Source of the DNA: Gammaproteobacteria bacterium | GTDB lineage: Bacteria > Pseudomonadota > Gammaproteobacteria > UBA6429 > Thiohalophilaceae | Length of the DNA stretch: 12,120 bases | Direction: 5' to 3' | Assembly: GCA_029880425.1 (NCBI GenBank) | Contig: JAOUOK010000013.1 | Span: forward strand, 1 to 12,120 | Shown here: positions 1 through 7,416 of the stretch, one piece after another | Layout of the letters: each line of letters begins with the position of its first letter | How positions within the stretch are numbered: position 1 is the first letter of the stretch | Position numbers and translations under genes: made by a program | Notes under the pieces: model-generated | What the model was told of the DNA's origin: nothing | The model's database searches: none | Seen by the model: the letters and a program-made list of their open reading frames with translations, nothing else

Positions 1-1106
1 ATTTCTTCTTTCAGCTGGTTAACCGGGGGCTCGAGGGCTTCAAACTGCTTAACAAAATCCTCGGCACTTTCTTCAATGTTTTCTGTGATGCTTTCTACGA
101 CTGCTTGTTCATGATCAAATTCATCATCAAGTTCGTCTAGCTCATCAACAAGATCAATTTCATCGAGATCAAAATTATTTTTTATAAAATCATCGTCGCT
201 TTCTTCTACTTGATCTTGCTTATCTTCACTGGCTTTAGCAGGTTCTTCGTCTAATCCTGTAAACTGGAATTCATTATCTGCATCATAGTTATCTTTTACA
301 GTTTGTTTTGGAGCAGGTATATCTATATCAAGTGATAACTGGCCTTCCATTTCATTAATAATATCGGCAACACTTGAGGCATTGGTTGAGTCATATGCAT
401 CGGTTGAAAAGATATTATCACTTTTTGATTCATTAACTTGTTCTTGTTTTGTTGCTTTCGTGGCGGTTGTTTTTAAGCTTGTTGGTTCTTCAATAATGGC
501 TGTGCTGTCATAGTCATAGGTCACTTCTTCAGCGGCATGGGCAAGCTCATCAATCGCGGCATCAAAATCAAAATTATCGTCGAAGGAGTCATCATCTACG
601 TGAAAGGCATCGTGGTGATCCTGGAGTGTATTGGCTGAGGTAGTTTTCGTCTGCTCCGTTTTTATCTCATTAATCTTCTTATCAAGGTTACTCGTCACCT
701 TAGCATCAGTTTGCCCGGTATCGGTTTTATATAATGGCGGCGCAACCTTTGGAGGAGGAACAGGTGATTTTTTTTCCTGTTTTACTTTAGTTGGTTTTGC
801 CGTAACTTGTTGTTTTGTGGCAGTAGTTTTGTTGGCCACGGCCTTATCGTCAACAGGCGCTGCAGCGTGTTTTATGTCTGCTTTTTGTGGTTGCTGAATG
901 CTGCTTTGAGGTGGTGTGGAAAAAGTTGAGCCCGTTTTGGCTGTAGTCTGTGTTGCCGCTGAATTTCCGGGTAAGTCATCAATGGCATTATCCAGTGCAT
1001 TAAAGACAAGTTGGCACTTGCCACAACGTACCTTGCCCTTCGCAATCGCAAGGTGGCGCTCAGTTACTCGAAAGCAAGTTTCACATTTTGGACAACGGGT
1101 ATACAT
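1..1106 (-). CDS. Zinc-ribbon (MJ0042/DUF3426-type) protein, 3' end cut by window edge
   Basis: The frame is open for 368 codons from the ATG at 1104-1106 to the left edge, so the C-terminus is missing. Residues 1-37 form a zinc ribbon with Cys5-x2-Cys8 and Cys28-x2-Cys31, plus an extra Cys11. This is the usual opening (MYTRCPKC) of the MJ0042-type ribbon that starts DUF3426 proteins. The rest is a low-complexity linker rich in Lys, Thr, Pro and Gln, turning strongly acidic around residues 297-334 with repeated Asp/Glu-Leu units. DUF3426 proteins usually end in a membrane helix and the DUF3426 domain, which would lie beyond the window, so membership is inferred from the ribbon, the linker and the position after prmA. 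In many gammaproteobacteria this gene sits between prmA and dusB-fis. Molecular function is unknown. The gap to prmA is 43 bases with no clear Shine-Dalgarno, yet the start is fixed by the ribbon. Confidence 0.8.
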   Translation of the reverse strand, partial: MYTRCPKCETCFRVTERHLAIAKGKVRCGKCQLVFNALDNAIDDLPGNSAATQTTAKTGSTFSTPPQSSIQQPQKADIKHAAAPVDDKAVANKTTATKQQVTAKPTKVKQEKKSPVPPPKVAPPLYKTDTGQTDAKVTSNLDKKINEIKTEQTKTTSANTLQDHHDAFHVDDDSFDDNFDFDAAIDELAHAAEEVTYDYDSTAIIEEPTSLKTTATKATKQEQVNESKSDNIFSTDAYDSTNASSVADIINEMEGQLSLDIDIPAPKQTVKDNYDADNEFQFTGLDEEPAKASEDKQDQVEESDDDFIKNNFDLDEIDLVDELDELDDEFDHEQAVVESITENIEESAEDFVKQFEALEPPVNQLKEE

Positions 1107-1112
1107 AGGCTA

Positions 1113-1118
1113 ATTATA
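1113..1118 (-). promoter_or_regulatory. Perfect -10 hexamer six bases before the zinc-ribbon gene start
   Basis: On the minus strand TATAAT ends six bases before the ATG at 1106. If it is a working -10, transcription would begin at or next to the start codon and give a leaderless or near-leaderless mRNA, which would fit the absence of a Shine-Dalgarno. No good -35 hexamer is visible 16-18 bases upstream, and the AT-rich gap could give the match by chance. Confidence 0.25.
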
Positions 1119-1149
1119 CGCATAACTCTTTATATATATGAAATAGTGC

Positions 1150-2025
1150 TTATTTTCGTGTACCCGCGAGGCAAACCCAGTCATCTTGTTGCTTCCATAT
1201 TTTAATATCAAAATGTGGCTGGTAGGCAGCCAGAACGGTTTCAGCTTGTTCAGCAAGGATACCGGATAAAACAACCTGTCCGTTGGACTCGCTTAGTTCA
1301 GCAAAGTAACTGGCCAGTTCAATCAATGGCGAAGCCAGGATATTAGCCAGTACAAGAGGGCTGGCTATCTTGCTGAATTCTCCAGGTAAATAAGTTTTAA
1401 TTTTATCGGCGACCTTATTCTTCTCGGCATTATCACGTGTTGCGATTAATGCCTGGGGATCAAGATCGATTGCCTCGGCATGATTTGCCCCAAGCAGGAT
1501 AGCACCAATTGCAAGAATGCCTGAGCCACAGCCAAAATCGATAATATTTTTTCCTACAGGTGGATTTGCATCAAGCCATTCAAGACACATTGATGTAGTA
1601 GGGTGCGTCCCCGTACCAAAAGCCAGGCCGGGATCAAGTAAGATATTTGCCGCATCGGGATGTGGTGGTTCAAAAGTACTGGGTACCACCCAGAGTTTAT
1701 TACCAAACTGCATTGGCTTGAATTCATCCATCCAGGCCCGGACCCAGTCCTTATCTTCGAGCTGTTCACCTTTCCAGTCAGGTATCTTTTTTCTTAAGTG
1801 TTGTTCCACTTGCCTGATAATAGTTTTTAAGTCCGTGCTGGCATCAAATAATCCGATAACACGTGTTTGTGACCACATTGGCGTGGTACCGGGTGTGGGT
1901 TCAAGCACGGGTTGGTCTTGCATATCCTGCAATGTTACCGAAACGGCACCATGATCCATCAGTGCATCGGAGAGTTGATCCGCTGAATTTTCATCAGTCG
2001 GTATGATGAGTTGTAACCAGGTCAT
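1150..2025 (-). CDS. prmA: Ribosomal protein L11 methyltransferase PrmA
   Basis: A SAM-dependent cytoplasmic enzyme that methylates ribosomal protein L11 (trimethylation at several amino groups in E. coli). The 291 residues match the usual ~293. The N-terminal L11-recognition domain begins MTWLQLIIPT and contains the family stretch GAVSVTLQD near residues 26-34. The linker EQLEDKDW lies at 87-94. The catalytic Rossmann domain carries LDPGLAFGTGTHPTT (130-144), SAM-binding motif I DFGCGSG (163-169), the acidic ribose-binding region IDLDPQA (186-192) and the substrate-side loop NILASPL (228-234). The ATG at 2023-2025 gives the standard N-terminus, although its Shine-Dalgarno is weak. It lies downstream of accC but behind a terminator, so its transcription probably depends on read-through or its own promoter. 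It is followed by the zinc-ribbon gene, the typical gammaproteobacterial order. Confidence 0.97.
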   Translation of the reverse strand: MTWLQLIIPTDENSADQLSDALMDHGAVSVTLQDMQDQPVLEPTPGTTPMWSQTRVIGLFDASTDLKTIIRQVEQHLRKKIPDWKGEQLEDKDWVRAWMDEFKPMQFGNKLWVVPSTFEPPHPDAANILLDPGLAFGTGTHPTTSMCLEWLDANPPVGKNIIDFGCGSGILAIGAILLGANHAEAIDLDPQALIATRDNAEKNKVADKIKTYLPGEFSKIASPLVLANILASPLIELASYFAELSESNGQVVLSGILAEQAETVLAAYQPHFDIKIWKQQDDWVCLAGTRK

Positions 2026-2063
2026 AATGGCTTAAGTGGCTCTTTATTAAAATCTAACACAAA

Positions 2064-2094
2064 GAAAAAAGCGGGTGATAACACCCGCTTTTAT
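2064..2094 (-). terminator. Intrinsic terminator after accC
   Basis: A perfect 7-base GC-rich stem (GCGGGTG at 2071-2077, CACCCGC at 2082-2088) with a 4-base loop is flanked by A and T runs that extend the stem. Read on the minus strand it ends in six T residues then CTTTG, a textbook rho-independent terminator 24 bases after the accC stop. On the plus strand the tail is CTTTTATTTT, so it may work in both directions, although no plus-strand gene ends here. Confidence 0.85.
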
Positions 2095-2111
2095 TTTAGA
2101 TTAAATTCAGG

Positions 2112-3476
2112 CTATTTTGCTTTTTTAGCCTGTGCTTTTTCTTCAAGTTTCTTTTCAAGATAATGAATATTGGTACTACCTGCCTGGAAACCTGCATCAT
2201 TAAATAACTCCTGGTGCAGAGGCACGTTGACCTTAATACCTTCAACCACCATTTCATTTAACGCGGTACGCATCCGTGCCATGGCGACCTCACGGGTTTC
2301 ACCGTGTGAGATGAGTTTCCCAATCATTGAATCGTAATAAGGTGGAACACGGTAACCATTATAGATATGCGTATCAACACGAATACCCGGTCCCCCTGGT
2401 GCATGGTAAGCCGTGATCGTACCCGGTGATGGCATAAAGTTATCCGGATCTTCAGCATTAATACGACATTCCATCGCATGGCCATTAATCTTGATGTCTT
2501 CCTGTTTATAAGCCAGTGGTAAATCACTGGCAATACGCAGTTGCTCACGTACGATGTCGACACCGGTAATCATTTCAGTTACGGGATGTTCAACCTGAAC
2601 ACGGGTATTCATTTCTATAAAGTAGAATTCACCGTCTTCATAAAGGAATTCAAAGGTACCTGCACCACTGTAACCAATATCAATACAGGCCTGGGCACAA
2701 CGTTCACCAATGAATTTGCGTTGCTCAGGTGTAATACCCGGGCCCGGGGCCTCTTCGATAACTTTTTGATGACGACGTTGCATCGAGCAGTCACGTTCAC
2801 CTAAATGAATGGCGTTGCCATGGTTATCAGCCAGGACCTGGATTTCAATATGACGTGGGTTACCGAGGAATTTTTCCATGTAAACCACATCATTATTAAA
2901 GGCCGCACCGGCTTCAGCTTTTGTTAACGCGATTGAAGAGAGGAGTGAACCTTCAGCATGAACTACGCGCATGCCACGACCACCACCACCACCGGCAGCT
3001 TTAATAATAATCGGGTAACCAATGCGACGGGCATGCTCAAGATTTTTTTCAGCGTTGTCATCGAGCGGGCCATCTGAGCCAGGAACAGTCGGAACACCGG
3101 CTTTTTTCATGGCTTCAATCGCGGCAACCTTGTCACCCATGATACGGATGGTTTCAGGTTTTGGGCCGATAAAAACAAAGCCACTTTCCTGGACGCGTTC
3201 AGCAAAGTCAGCATTTTCCGAAAGGAAACCATAACCTGGGTGGATACCGACAGAATCAGTAACTTCAGCTGCACTGATAACGGCAGGAATATTCAGGTAA
3301 CTTTCCATCGATGAAGCAGGACCAATACAGACTGATTCATCGGCAAGGCGAACATGTTTTAAATCGCGATCCGCTTCAGAGTGAAGCGCAACCGTGCGAA
3401 TACCTAACTCTTTACAGGCGCGTAATATGCGTAGAGCAATTTCGCCACGGTTAGCAATGAGTACTTTTTCTAACAT
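2112..3476 (-). CDS. accC: Biotin carboxylase subunit of acetyl-CoA carboxylase
   Basis: Catalyses ATP- and bicarbonate-dependent carboxylation of biotin on AccB, the first half-reaction of acetyl-CoA carboxylase, which commits carbon to fatty acid synthesis. The 454 residues compare with 449 in E. coli; the extra length is a Lys/Ala-rich tail (EKAQAKKAK). The N-terminal domain starts [14 protein letters not shown]. The ATP-grasp domain has Lys116, Lys159, the mobile glycine loop GGGGGRG (162-168), His209, Lys238, Glu276, Glu288, Asn290, Arg292, Glu296 and Arg338, at the same numbers as the E. coli active-site residues. The motif [14 protein letters not shown] lies at 288-301. Nothing essential is missing. 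It follows accB by 118 bases on the same strand and is closed by the terminator at 2064-2094. The ribosome binding site before the ATG at 3476 is weak. Confidence 0.98.
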   Translation of the reverse strand: MLEKVLIANRGEIALRILRACKELGIRTVALHSEADRDLKHVRLADESVCIGPASSMESYLNIPAVISAAEVTDSVGIHPGYGFLSENADFAERVQESGFVFIGPKPETIRIMGDKVAAIEAMKKAGVPTVPGSDGPLDDNAEKNLEHARRIGYPIIIKAAGGGGGRGMRVVHAEGSLLSSIALTKAEAGAAFNNDVVYMEKFLGNPRHIEIQVLADNHGNAIHLGERDCSMQRRHQKVIEEAPGPGITPEQRKFIGERCAQACIDIGYSGAGTFEFLYEDGEFYFIEMNTRVQVEHPVTEMITGVDIVREQLRIASDLPLAYKQEDIKINGHAMECRINAEDPDNFMPSPGTITAYHAPGGPGIRVDTHIYNGYRVPPYYDSMIGKLISHGETREVAMARMRTALNEMVVEGIKVNVPLHQELFNDAGFQAGSTNIHYLEKKLEEKAQAKKAK

Positions 3477-3594
3477 AATAAACTCGTTTTTTTATAGCCT
3501 AAATCTATTAGGCATTATCAAAAAATCACTAGAGGCCTTTGCATGTATAGCGAGAATAGAGTGTTCTCACTTCACAACATGGTGTAACGGTCTC

Positions 3595-4047
3595 TTATTC
3601 GATGATGAATAAAGGCTGGTTATATTCAACCGGCTGTCCATTTTCTACCAGGATAGCTTTAATGGTGCCTGCTTTATCAGCTTCAATCTGGTTAAGTAAT
3701 TTCATGGCTTCAATAATGCAAAGCGTGTCACCCACGTTCACTTTTGAACCGACTTCAACAAAAGCTGAAGCGCCCGGAGAAGGAGCACGGTAGAAACTAC
3801 CAACCATGGGAGAATTCAGAACATGACCTTCAATGGTTTCTTCAGCAACCGGTGCCGCGGCGGCAGGTGCTGGCGCGGGTGCTGCAGCAGGAGCAGGTGC
3901 GGCAGGTGCAGCCATGGCAACAGGTGCAGCAGCAACACCTGAACTTCGGCTGATACGAACAGACTCTTCACCTTCATGAATTTCGATTTCAGCAATACCG
4001 GATTCTTCCAGTAATTCGATGAGTTTTTTAACTTTTCTTATATCCAT
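3595..4047 (-). CDS. accB: Biotin carboxyl carrier protein of acetyl-CoA carboxylase
   Basis: Carries the covalently attached biotin that shuttles the carboxyl group between AccC and the carboxyltransferase AccAD. The 150 residues compare with 156 in E. coli. An N-terminal helix ([17 protein letters not shown]) precedes a flexible Ala/Pro linker at about 39-68. The biotinyl domain follows from about 73, with [11 protein letters not shown] (83-93) and the biotinylation motif [12 protein letters not shown], making Lys116 the biotin attachment site. The canonical Met-Met after the lysine is Leu-Leu here, a common variant. The start is supported by a strong Shine-Dalgarno AGGTG at 4056-4060, eight bases before the ATG. 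It lies 37 bases after aroQ and is read with aroQ and accC. In E. coli AccB represses its own operon, but nothing in this sequence shows whether that holds here. Confidence 0.98.
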   Translation of the reverse strand: MDIRKVKKLIELLEESGIAEIEIHEGEESVRISRSSGVAAAPVAMAAPAAPAPAAAPAPAPAAAAPVAEETIEGHVLNSPMVGSFYRAPSPGASAFVEVGSKVNVGDTLCIIEAMKLLNQIEADKAGTIKAILVENGQPVEYNQPLFIIE

Positions 4048-4084
4048 AATTTTTTCACCTTAAGGGTTAATAGTGATTCGTTTT

Positions 4085-4534
4085 TTATTCAAACGATTGC
4101 ATTGCCGCATTTAATGCCAGCGAGTAACCGTTTGCGCCCAGCCCGCTGATGACGCCTTGTGCCAAATCCGAAAAATAGGAATGACGACGAAAATCTTCGC
4201 GTGCGTGGACATTTGATAAGTGGACCTCGATAAACGGGATATTTACCGCGGCCAGGGCGTCGCGCATAGCCACACTGGTGTGGGTGAACGCGGCGGGATT
4301 AATAATGATGTAATCAACTTTTTTAGAAACATCAGGATTGAGCGCAGCCTGGATAGCGCTGACCAGTTCATCTTCAGCATTACTTTGTAATGTCGAAAGT
4401 GAGTGGCCGGCCCTTTTAGCTTGCTCTATGAGTGCTGCATTGATATCCGCCAGGGTAGTGGCACCATAAATTTGCGGCTCACGTGTTCCGAGCAGGTTAA
4501 GGTTTGGGCCATGTAATACCAGGATATTTGCCAT
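4085..4534 (-). CDS. aroQ: Type II 3-dehydroquinate dehydratase
   Basis: Converts 3-dehydroquinate to 3-dehydroshikimate, the third step of the shikimate pathway to aromatic amino acids; the family forms cytoplasmic dodecamers. With the ATG at 4532-4534 the protein has 149 residues and begins [16 protein letters not shown], the standard N-terminus. The catalytic pair Arg18 and Tyr23 lie in the flexible lid GTREPQIYG. Further family motifs are LQSNAEDEL, the core [11 protein letters not shown], and [11 protein letters not shown] with the catalytic-region histidines and the substrate-binding HLSN turn. An in-frame TTG at 4547-4549 would add five residues (MALFE). I prefer the ATG because its N-terminus matches the family, although neither start has a clear Shine-Dalgarno. 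It is the first gene of the aroQ-accB-accC operon, an arrangement widespread in gammaproteobacteria. Confidence 0.95.
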   Translation of the reverse strand: MANILVLHGPNLNLLGTREPQIYGATTLADINAALIEQAKRAGHSLSTLQSNAEDELVSAIQAALNPDVSKKVDYIIINPAAFTHTSVAMRDALAAVNIPFIEVHLSNVHAREDFRRHSYFSDLAQGVISGLGANGYSLALNAAMQSFE

Positions 4535-4649
4535 TTCAAAAAGTGCCAATAAAAATGTTAGTTATTTCATGCAATATCTGTGCAAATGTAATCACAATCG
4601 CAACATGATTGATGCTTTTAAAGCTCTTCCTGAGCGCTAATTTTCGAGT

Positions 4650-4678
4650 ATTGTGCCTTAACAGCAGGAATTTGTCCA
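4650..4678 (-). promoter_or_regulatory. Possible sigma-70 promoter for aroQ-accB-accC
   Basis: On the minus strand TGGACA (4673-4678; five of six bases match the -35 consensus) is followed after 17 bases by CACAAT (4650-4655; four of six match the -10 consensus). Transcription would start near 4643, giving a leader of roughly 110 bases before aroQ. The inverted-motif cluster at 4687-4733 lies directly upstream of the -35, a position suited to a regulator. The match is only moderate in an AT-rich region. Confidence 0.33.
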
Positions 4679-4686
4679 ATTTTTAG

Positions 4687-4733
4687 AAATTTCGCGAATT
4701 TCGCTACATATCTTAGCAAATTTAGCGGAAATT
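4687..4733. repeat. Cluster of four AAATTTCGC-like motifs forming a large imperfect palindrome
   Basis: Four related 9-12 base words lie in 47 bases: AAATTTCGC (4687-4695) and AATTTCGCTA (4697-4706) in one direction, then AAATTTGCTAA (complement of 4713-4723) and AATTTCCGCTAA (complement of 4722-4733) in the other. Together they make arms of about 20 bases that can pair imperfectly around a 6-base centre. No T-tract follows on either strand, so it is not a classic terminator. A multi-site operator upstream of the aroQ-acc operon or a structured element are the likeliest explanations; the cognate protein is unknown. Confidence 0.5.
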
Positions 4734-4818
4734 AGGATGCCAACCGGTTCACAGATTAAAATTTAGAGAAAAAGAGGGGCTAGCCACTAAGAACAGCAGA
4801 AAAAATCAAAAAATTACA

Positions 4819-4882
4819 GGGGGGACACGGGTGCAAAGAGGAAGATACTCAATGTTTTTTTATTTCTTCCCTTATGACCCCC
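4819..4882. repeat. Imperfect inverted repeat between tlpA and aroQ
   Basis: A G6 run (4819-4824) can pair with C5 (4878-4882). An inner stem AAG-a-GGAAGA (4836-4845) pairs with TCTTCCCTT (4865-4873) with one bulged A. The loop contains a T7 run. The outer and inner stems are separated by an asymmetric internal loop, so stability is uncertain. It could contribute to 3'-end formation of the dsbD-tlpA mRNA or be a decayed mobile repeat. Confidence 0.3.
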
Positions 4883-4934
4883 GGTTAAATCTTGAAAAAT
4901 TTCTTATTACTGGTGAATTTTGTGGCTTAAATAT

Positions 4935-5489
4935 TTAAAGCAAAGGTTTAATCATGTTTTCAACGTGCTCAAAAGTCAGTTCAGTACGTTGGCGCTGAAC
5001 AATATTGCCTTTACGGTCAACGATAACCGTAAAAGGTAAGACGCCAAGATGGTTACCATAAGCTTTTGACAACTGGATACCTTCCTCTTCAGCCATCAAC
5101 ACCGGGTAATTCACTCCCATCGGATCGGTAAAATCAATGACCGCCTGTTTTTCATCCAGGGCAATGCCCACGATGATAAAGCCCTTATCTTTGTATTTTT
5201 CCTGTAGCTCTATAAAAGCCGGGATTTCCTTACGGCAGGGCGGACACCAGGTAGCCCAGAAGTTAATCATCAATACCTTGCCATCCCATTCTTTTACATC
5301 GCGGGTATTGCCTTCAAGATCTTTAAGTTGAAACGCGGGGCGGACTGTGGCGAGAGGCAGCTGTTTTGTCGAAGAAAGGTTAACCTGGTTAAGTTTTTGT
5401 TGTTTTTGCCAGTTGTTATAGAAGTATCCGGACATGAGCCCGGCTACCGCCATTGCAACCATTAGTAATGCGGAGTTGAGTTTTGACAT
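4935..5489 (-). CDS. TlpA-like membrane-anchored thioredoxin-fold protein
   Basis: A probable periplasmic thiol-disulfide reductase of the TlpA/ResA/CcmG (AhpC-TSA/Redoxin) type. Of 184 residues, about 5-24 form one hydrophobic N-terminal segment with no obvious cleavage site, consistent with an uncleaved inner-membrane anchor. The thioredoxin-like domain spans about 48-184 and includes PAFQLKDLEGN (51-61), the redox motif WCPPC (Cys82, Cys85) preceded by INFWAT, and the cis-proline loop GVLPFT (cis-Pro152). It starts 14 bases after the dsbD stop, so it is co-transcribed with the enzyme that supplies periplasmic reductant. I infer that DsbD reduces it. Its target could be apocytochrome c (CcmG-like) or another oxidised thiol protein; the sequence does not decide this. 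The Shine-Dalgarno is poor, so translational coupling to dsbD is possible. Confidence 0.92.
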   Translation of the reverse strand: MSKLNSALLMVAMAVAGLMSGYFYNNWQKQQKLNQVNLSSTKQLPLATVRPAFQLKDLEGNTRDVKEWDGKVLMINFWATWCPPCRKEIPAFIELQEKYKDKGFIIVGIALDEKQAVIDFTDPMGVNYPVLMAEEEGIQLSKAYGNHLGVLPFTVIVDRKGNIVQRQRTELTFEHVENMIKPLL

Positions 5490-5503
5490 TGTTTTTATTC
5501 GCG

Positions 5504-7414
5504 TTATTTATTCAGTATCTGGTTTACGTGGCTGATGAATGTTTTCGCATCCATGTTCCCCACGATACGGTAATTCCGAATCTCCTTGCCATCTTTAGCA
5601 AAGAATAATATGGCAGGAGGTGCCTGCACGGAAGTAAATTTATTCAAGGCCTGGTCCTGCTCATCATTAGCGGTGACATCGGCTTGCAGTAAAACAAAGT
5701 CTTTTAATAACGCCTGTACTTCTTTGTTAGTAAAAACATAATCTTCAAATTGTTTACAGTAAGTACACCAGTCAGCATAAAAGTCGAGCATGATATATTT
5801 GCCCGCGGCTTTGGCTGCCGCAATTTCATCTTTTAAATCCTGCGCGGTTTTTATTCGCTTGAATGCCAAATGTTGTTTTTCAGTTGCACTGCCACCCATG
5901 GTTAAGCTTGAACCATGTAAGGGGTCATTAAAATTACGTGCACCGGTAATACCTCCGAGCATCACGATAACACCGTAAACAATAAAGACGACACCCAGGC
6001 CTTTCCAGAGTTTGAACCAGCCAGAAGCGTTTTCTTTAATGGCTTCAAGTGCACCAAGGTAAACACCTACCACGATAAAGAAAGTTGCCCATAACATCAT
6101 GATAAACATGGAAGAGATAAAGCTGATGCGTTCGAGGAATAAAATTGCGATAGCCAGTAAGACAACACCGGCAGCGGCTTTAACCGTATCCATCCAGGTG
6201 CCTGCTTTAGGTAACACGTGGCCACCCACTGTACCCACGGCCAGTAACGGTAATCCTAAACCATTACCTAAAATAAACATGGCAAGGAAACCTACCAGGG
6301 GATCACTTTCCGCGGCAACATAAGCCAGTGCACCAATGATAACCGGGCCCGCACACGGGCCAATGATTAGTGCCGAAGCCGCACCCATGAAAATAGCACC
6401 GTGTAACGAGCCACCCTCTTGCTTATTACTGAAGTTGCTTAACCAGCTTTGCACTGAAGCGGGCATTTGAATGGTATAAAAACCAAACATGGAAAAAGCC
6501 AGGGCAACAAATAATAAAGAGAAGGGGATCAGGATCCAGGGACTTTGGAAGTAAGCCTGTAAATTAACACCGCCCGCAAACAAGGCAACGGCTGCACCCA
6601 TGATACCGAAAGTGACAGCCATACTTTGAACATAGGCCATTGAAATCGCGAAGGCCTTGCTATGGCTGATATTTTCACCATGGCCAACGATAATCGAAGA
6701 TAAAATGGGAATCATGGGGTACATGCAGGCAGTAAAGGCCAGCGCTAAACCACCGAGGAAAAAGTAAATAAGAATTTCTATCATGTCGCCAGATTTTAAA
6801 ACCTGTAGTGATCTGTCTTGTTCTGAAACAAAGGTGTTATCAGTTGCAACTGAAGTTGATGCCGTTGTGTTTACAACAGCACTTTGGTTACCGAAACCAC
6901 TTGCAGAGGCGCTGCCAGCAGGGAGATCAAAATTAATAGTTTTACGGATAGGGGGATAACAAATCCCCGTTTCTTCTGCACAGCCCTGGTAAGTGAATTG
7001 AATCTTAATACTGGTTGCATTGGTATTGGTTCGATTAAGTGGAATAAGGGCTTCAGTGCCATTATAAAACACATTGATTTTGCCAAAAAACTCATCGTTC
7101 TTGGTTTTACCTGGAGGCAGGGTTACGTTGCCCAGCGCTATACCTTCACCTTCCTTTATAATAAATTTAAACTTGTTACGGTAGAGGTAGTGCTTATCCG
7201 CGATTTGCCAGTTAGCAACAATGTTATTGCCATCTTTAACATTGGCAGTGAGTTTAAAGGCAACATCGGGGTCGAGTATTTCATCATCATTACCGCCACC
7301 CAGGCCAAGATCGCTTAATACACCACCACCTTCGGCTGAAACCATCGTTGTATTGAATGACAGGAACAACGAAAGTAAGAGTAGTAACGATTTTATTGCG
7401 ATGTTTATTCTCAT
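5504..7414 (-). CDS. dsbD: Thiol:disulfide interchange protein DsbD
   Basis: Moves electrons from cytoplasmic thioredoxin across the inner membrane to periplasmic reductases such as DsbC and CcmG. The 636 residues compare with about 565 in E. coli. A signal peptide covers about 1-27 (hydrophobic 9-20, cleavage near VSA-E). The periplasmic alpha domain carries the cysteine pair Cys145 and Cys152 in YQGCAEETGICYPP. A Ser/Thr/Ala-rich linker (about 166-195) follows. The membrane beta domain, roughly 210-490, has about eight helices with its redox cysteines in TACMYPMIP (Cys230) and GPCAGP (Cys354). The C-terminal gamma thioredoxin domain, from about 518, has DWCTYC (Cys550, Cys553). All six redox cysteines are present, so it should be active. 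The start lies two bases after the cutA stop with a GGAAA-type ribosome binding site, showing tight coupling; tlpA follows. The cutA-dsbD pair is conserved in gammaproteobacteria. Confidence 0.97.
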   Translation of the reverse strand: MRINIAIKSLLLLLSLFLSFNTTMVSAEGGGVLSDLGLGGGNDDEILDPDVAFKLTANVKDGNNIVANWQIADKHYLYRNKFKFIIKEGEGIALGNVTLPPGKTKNDEFFGKINVFYNGTEALIPLNRTNTNATSIKIQFTYQGCAEETGICYPPIRKTINFDLPAGSASASGFGNQSAVVNTTASTSVATDNTFVSEQDRSLQVLKSGDMIEILIYFFLGGLALAFTACMYPMIPILSSIIVGHGENISHSKAFAISMAYVQSMAVTFGIMGAAVALFAGGVNLQAYFQSPWILIPFSLLFVALAFSMFGFYTIQMPASVQSWLSNFSNKQEGGSLHGAIFMGAASALIIGPCAGPVIIGALAYVAAESDPLVGFLAMFILGNGLGLPLLAVGTVGGHVLPKAGTWMDTVKAAAGVVLLAIAILFLERISFISSMFIMMLWATFFIVVGVYLGALEAIKENASGWFKLWKGLGVVFIVYGVIVMLGGITGARNFNDPLHGSSLTMGGSATEKQHLAFKRIKTAQDLKDEIAAAKAAGKYIMLDFYADWCTYCKQFEDYVFTNKEVQALLKDFVLLQADVTANDEQDQALNKFTSVQAPPAILFFAKDGKEIRNYRIVGNMDAKTFISHVNQILNK

Positions 7415-7416
7415 TA

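Larger units (their letters stand above)
4535..4934. other. 400-base AT-rich intergenic region between tlpA and aroQ
   Basis: I see no credible gene here on either strand. The stretch carries the leader and presumed promoter of aroQ-accB-accC on its left side, a cluster of inverted AAATTTCGC-type motifs at 4687-4733, and an inverted repeat at 4819-4882. No intrinsic terminator is visible for the incoming dsbD-tlpA transcript, whose end must be sought here. The G-rich patch at 4819-4831 followed by poly-T and C-rich patches looks unlike the flanks and may be decayed mobile DNA, but no transposase remnant can be read. Confidence 0.6.

Noticed and set aside
1517..1954. 145-codon open frame on the plus strand opposite prmA
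   Set aside because: It lies wholly antisense to a full-length PrmA with every family motif. Its own product has no recognisable domain and it has no ribosome binding site, so it is a shadow frame.
3497..3513. GCCTAA-N5-TTAGGC hairpin in the accB-accC spacer as terminator or attenuator
   Set aside because: Only six base pairs with half A/T and no T-tract on the minus strand; accB and accC are expected to be co-transcribed. It may be chance.
4579..4596. TGTG...TCACA in the aroQ leader as a CRP site
   Set aside because: The half-sites TGTGC and TCACA are separated by eight bases rather than six and one half-site is imperfect, so it does not fit the CRP consensus.
6884..7318. 144-codon open frame on the plus strand opposite the dsbD 5' region
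   Set aside because: Antisense to the DsbD signal peptide and alpha domain, whose cysteine motif is intact; composition and length are expected by chance.
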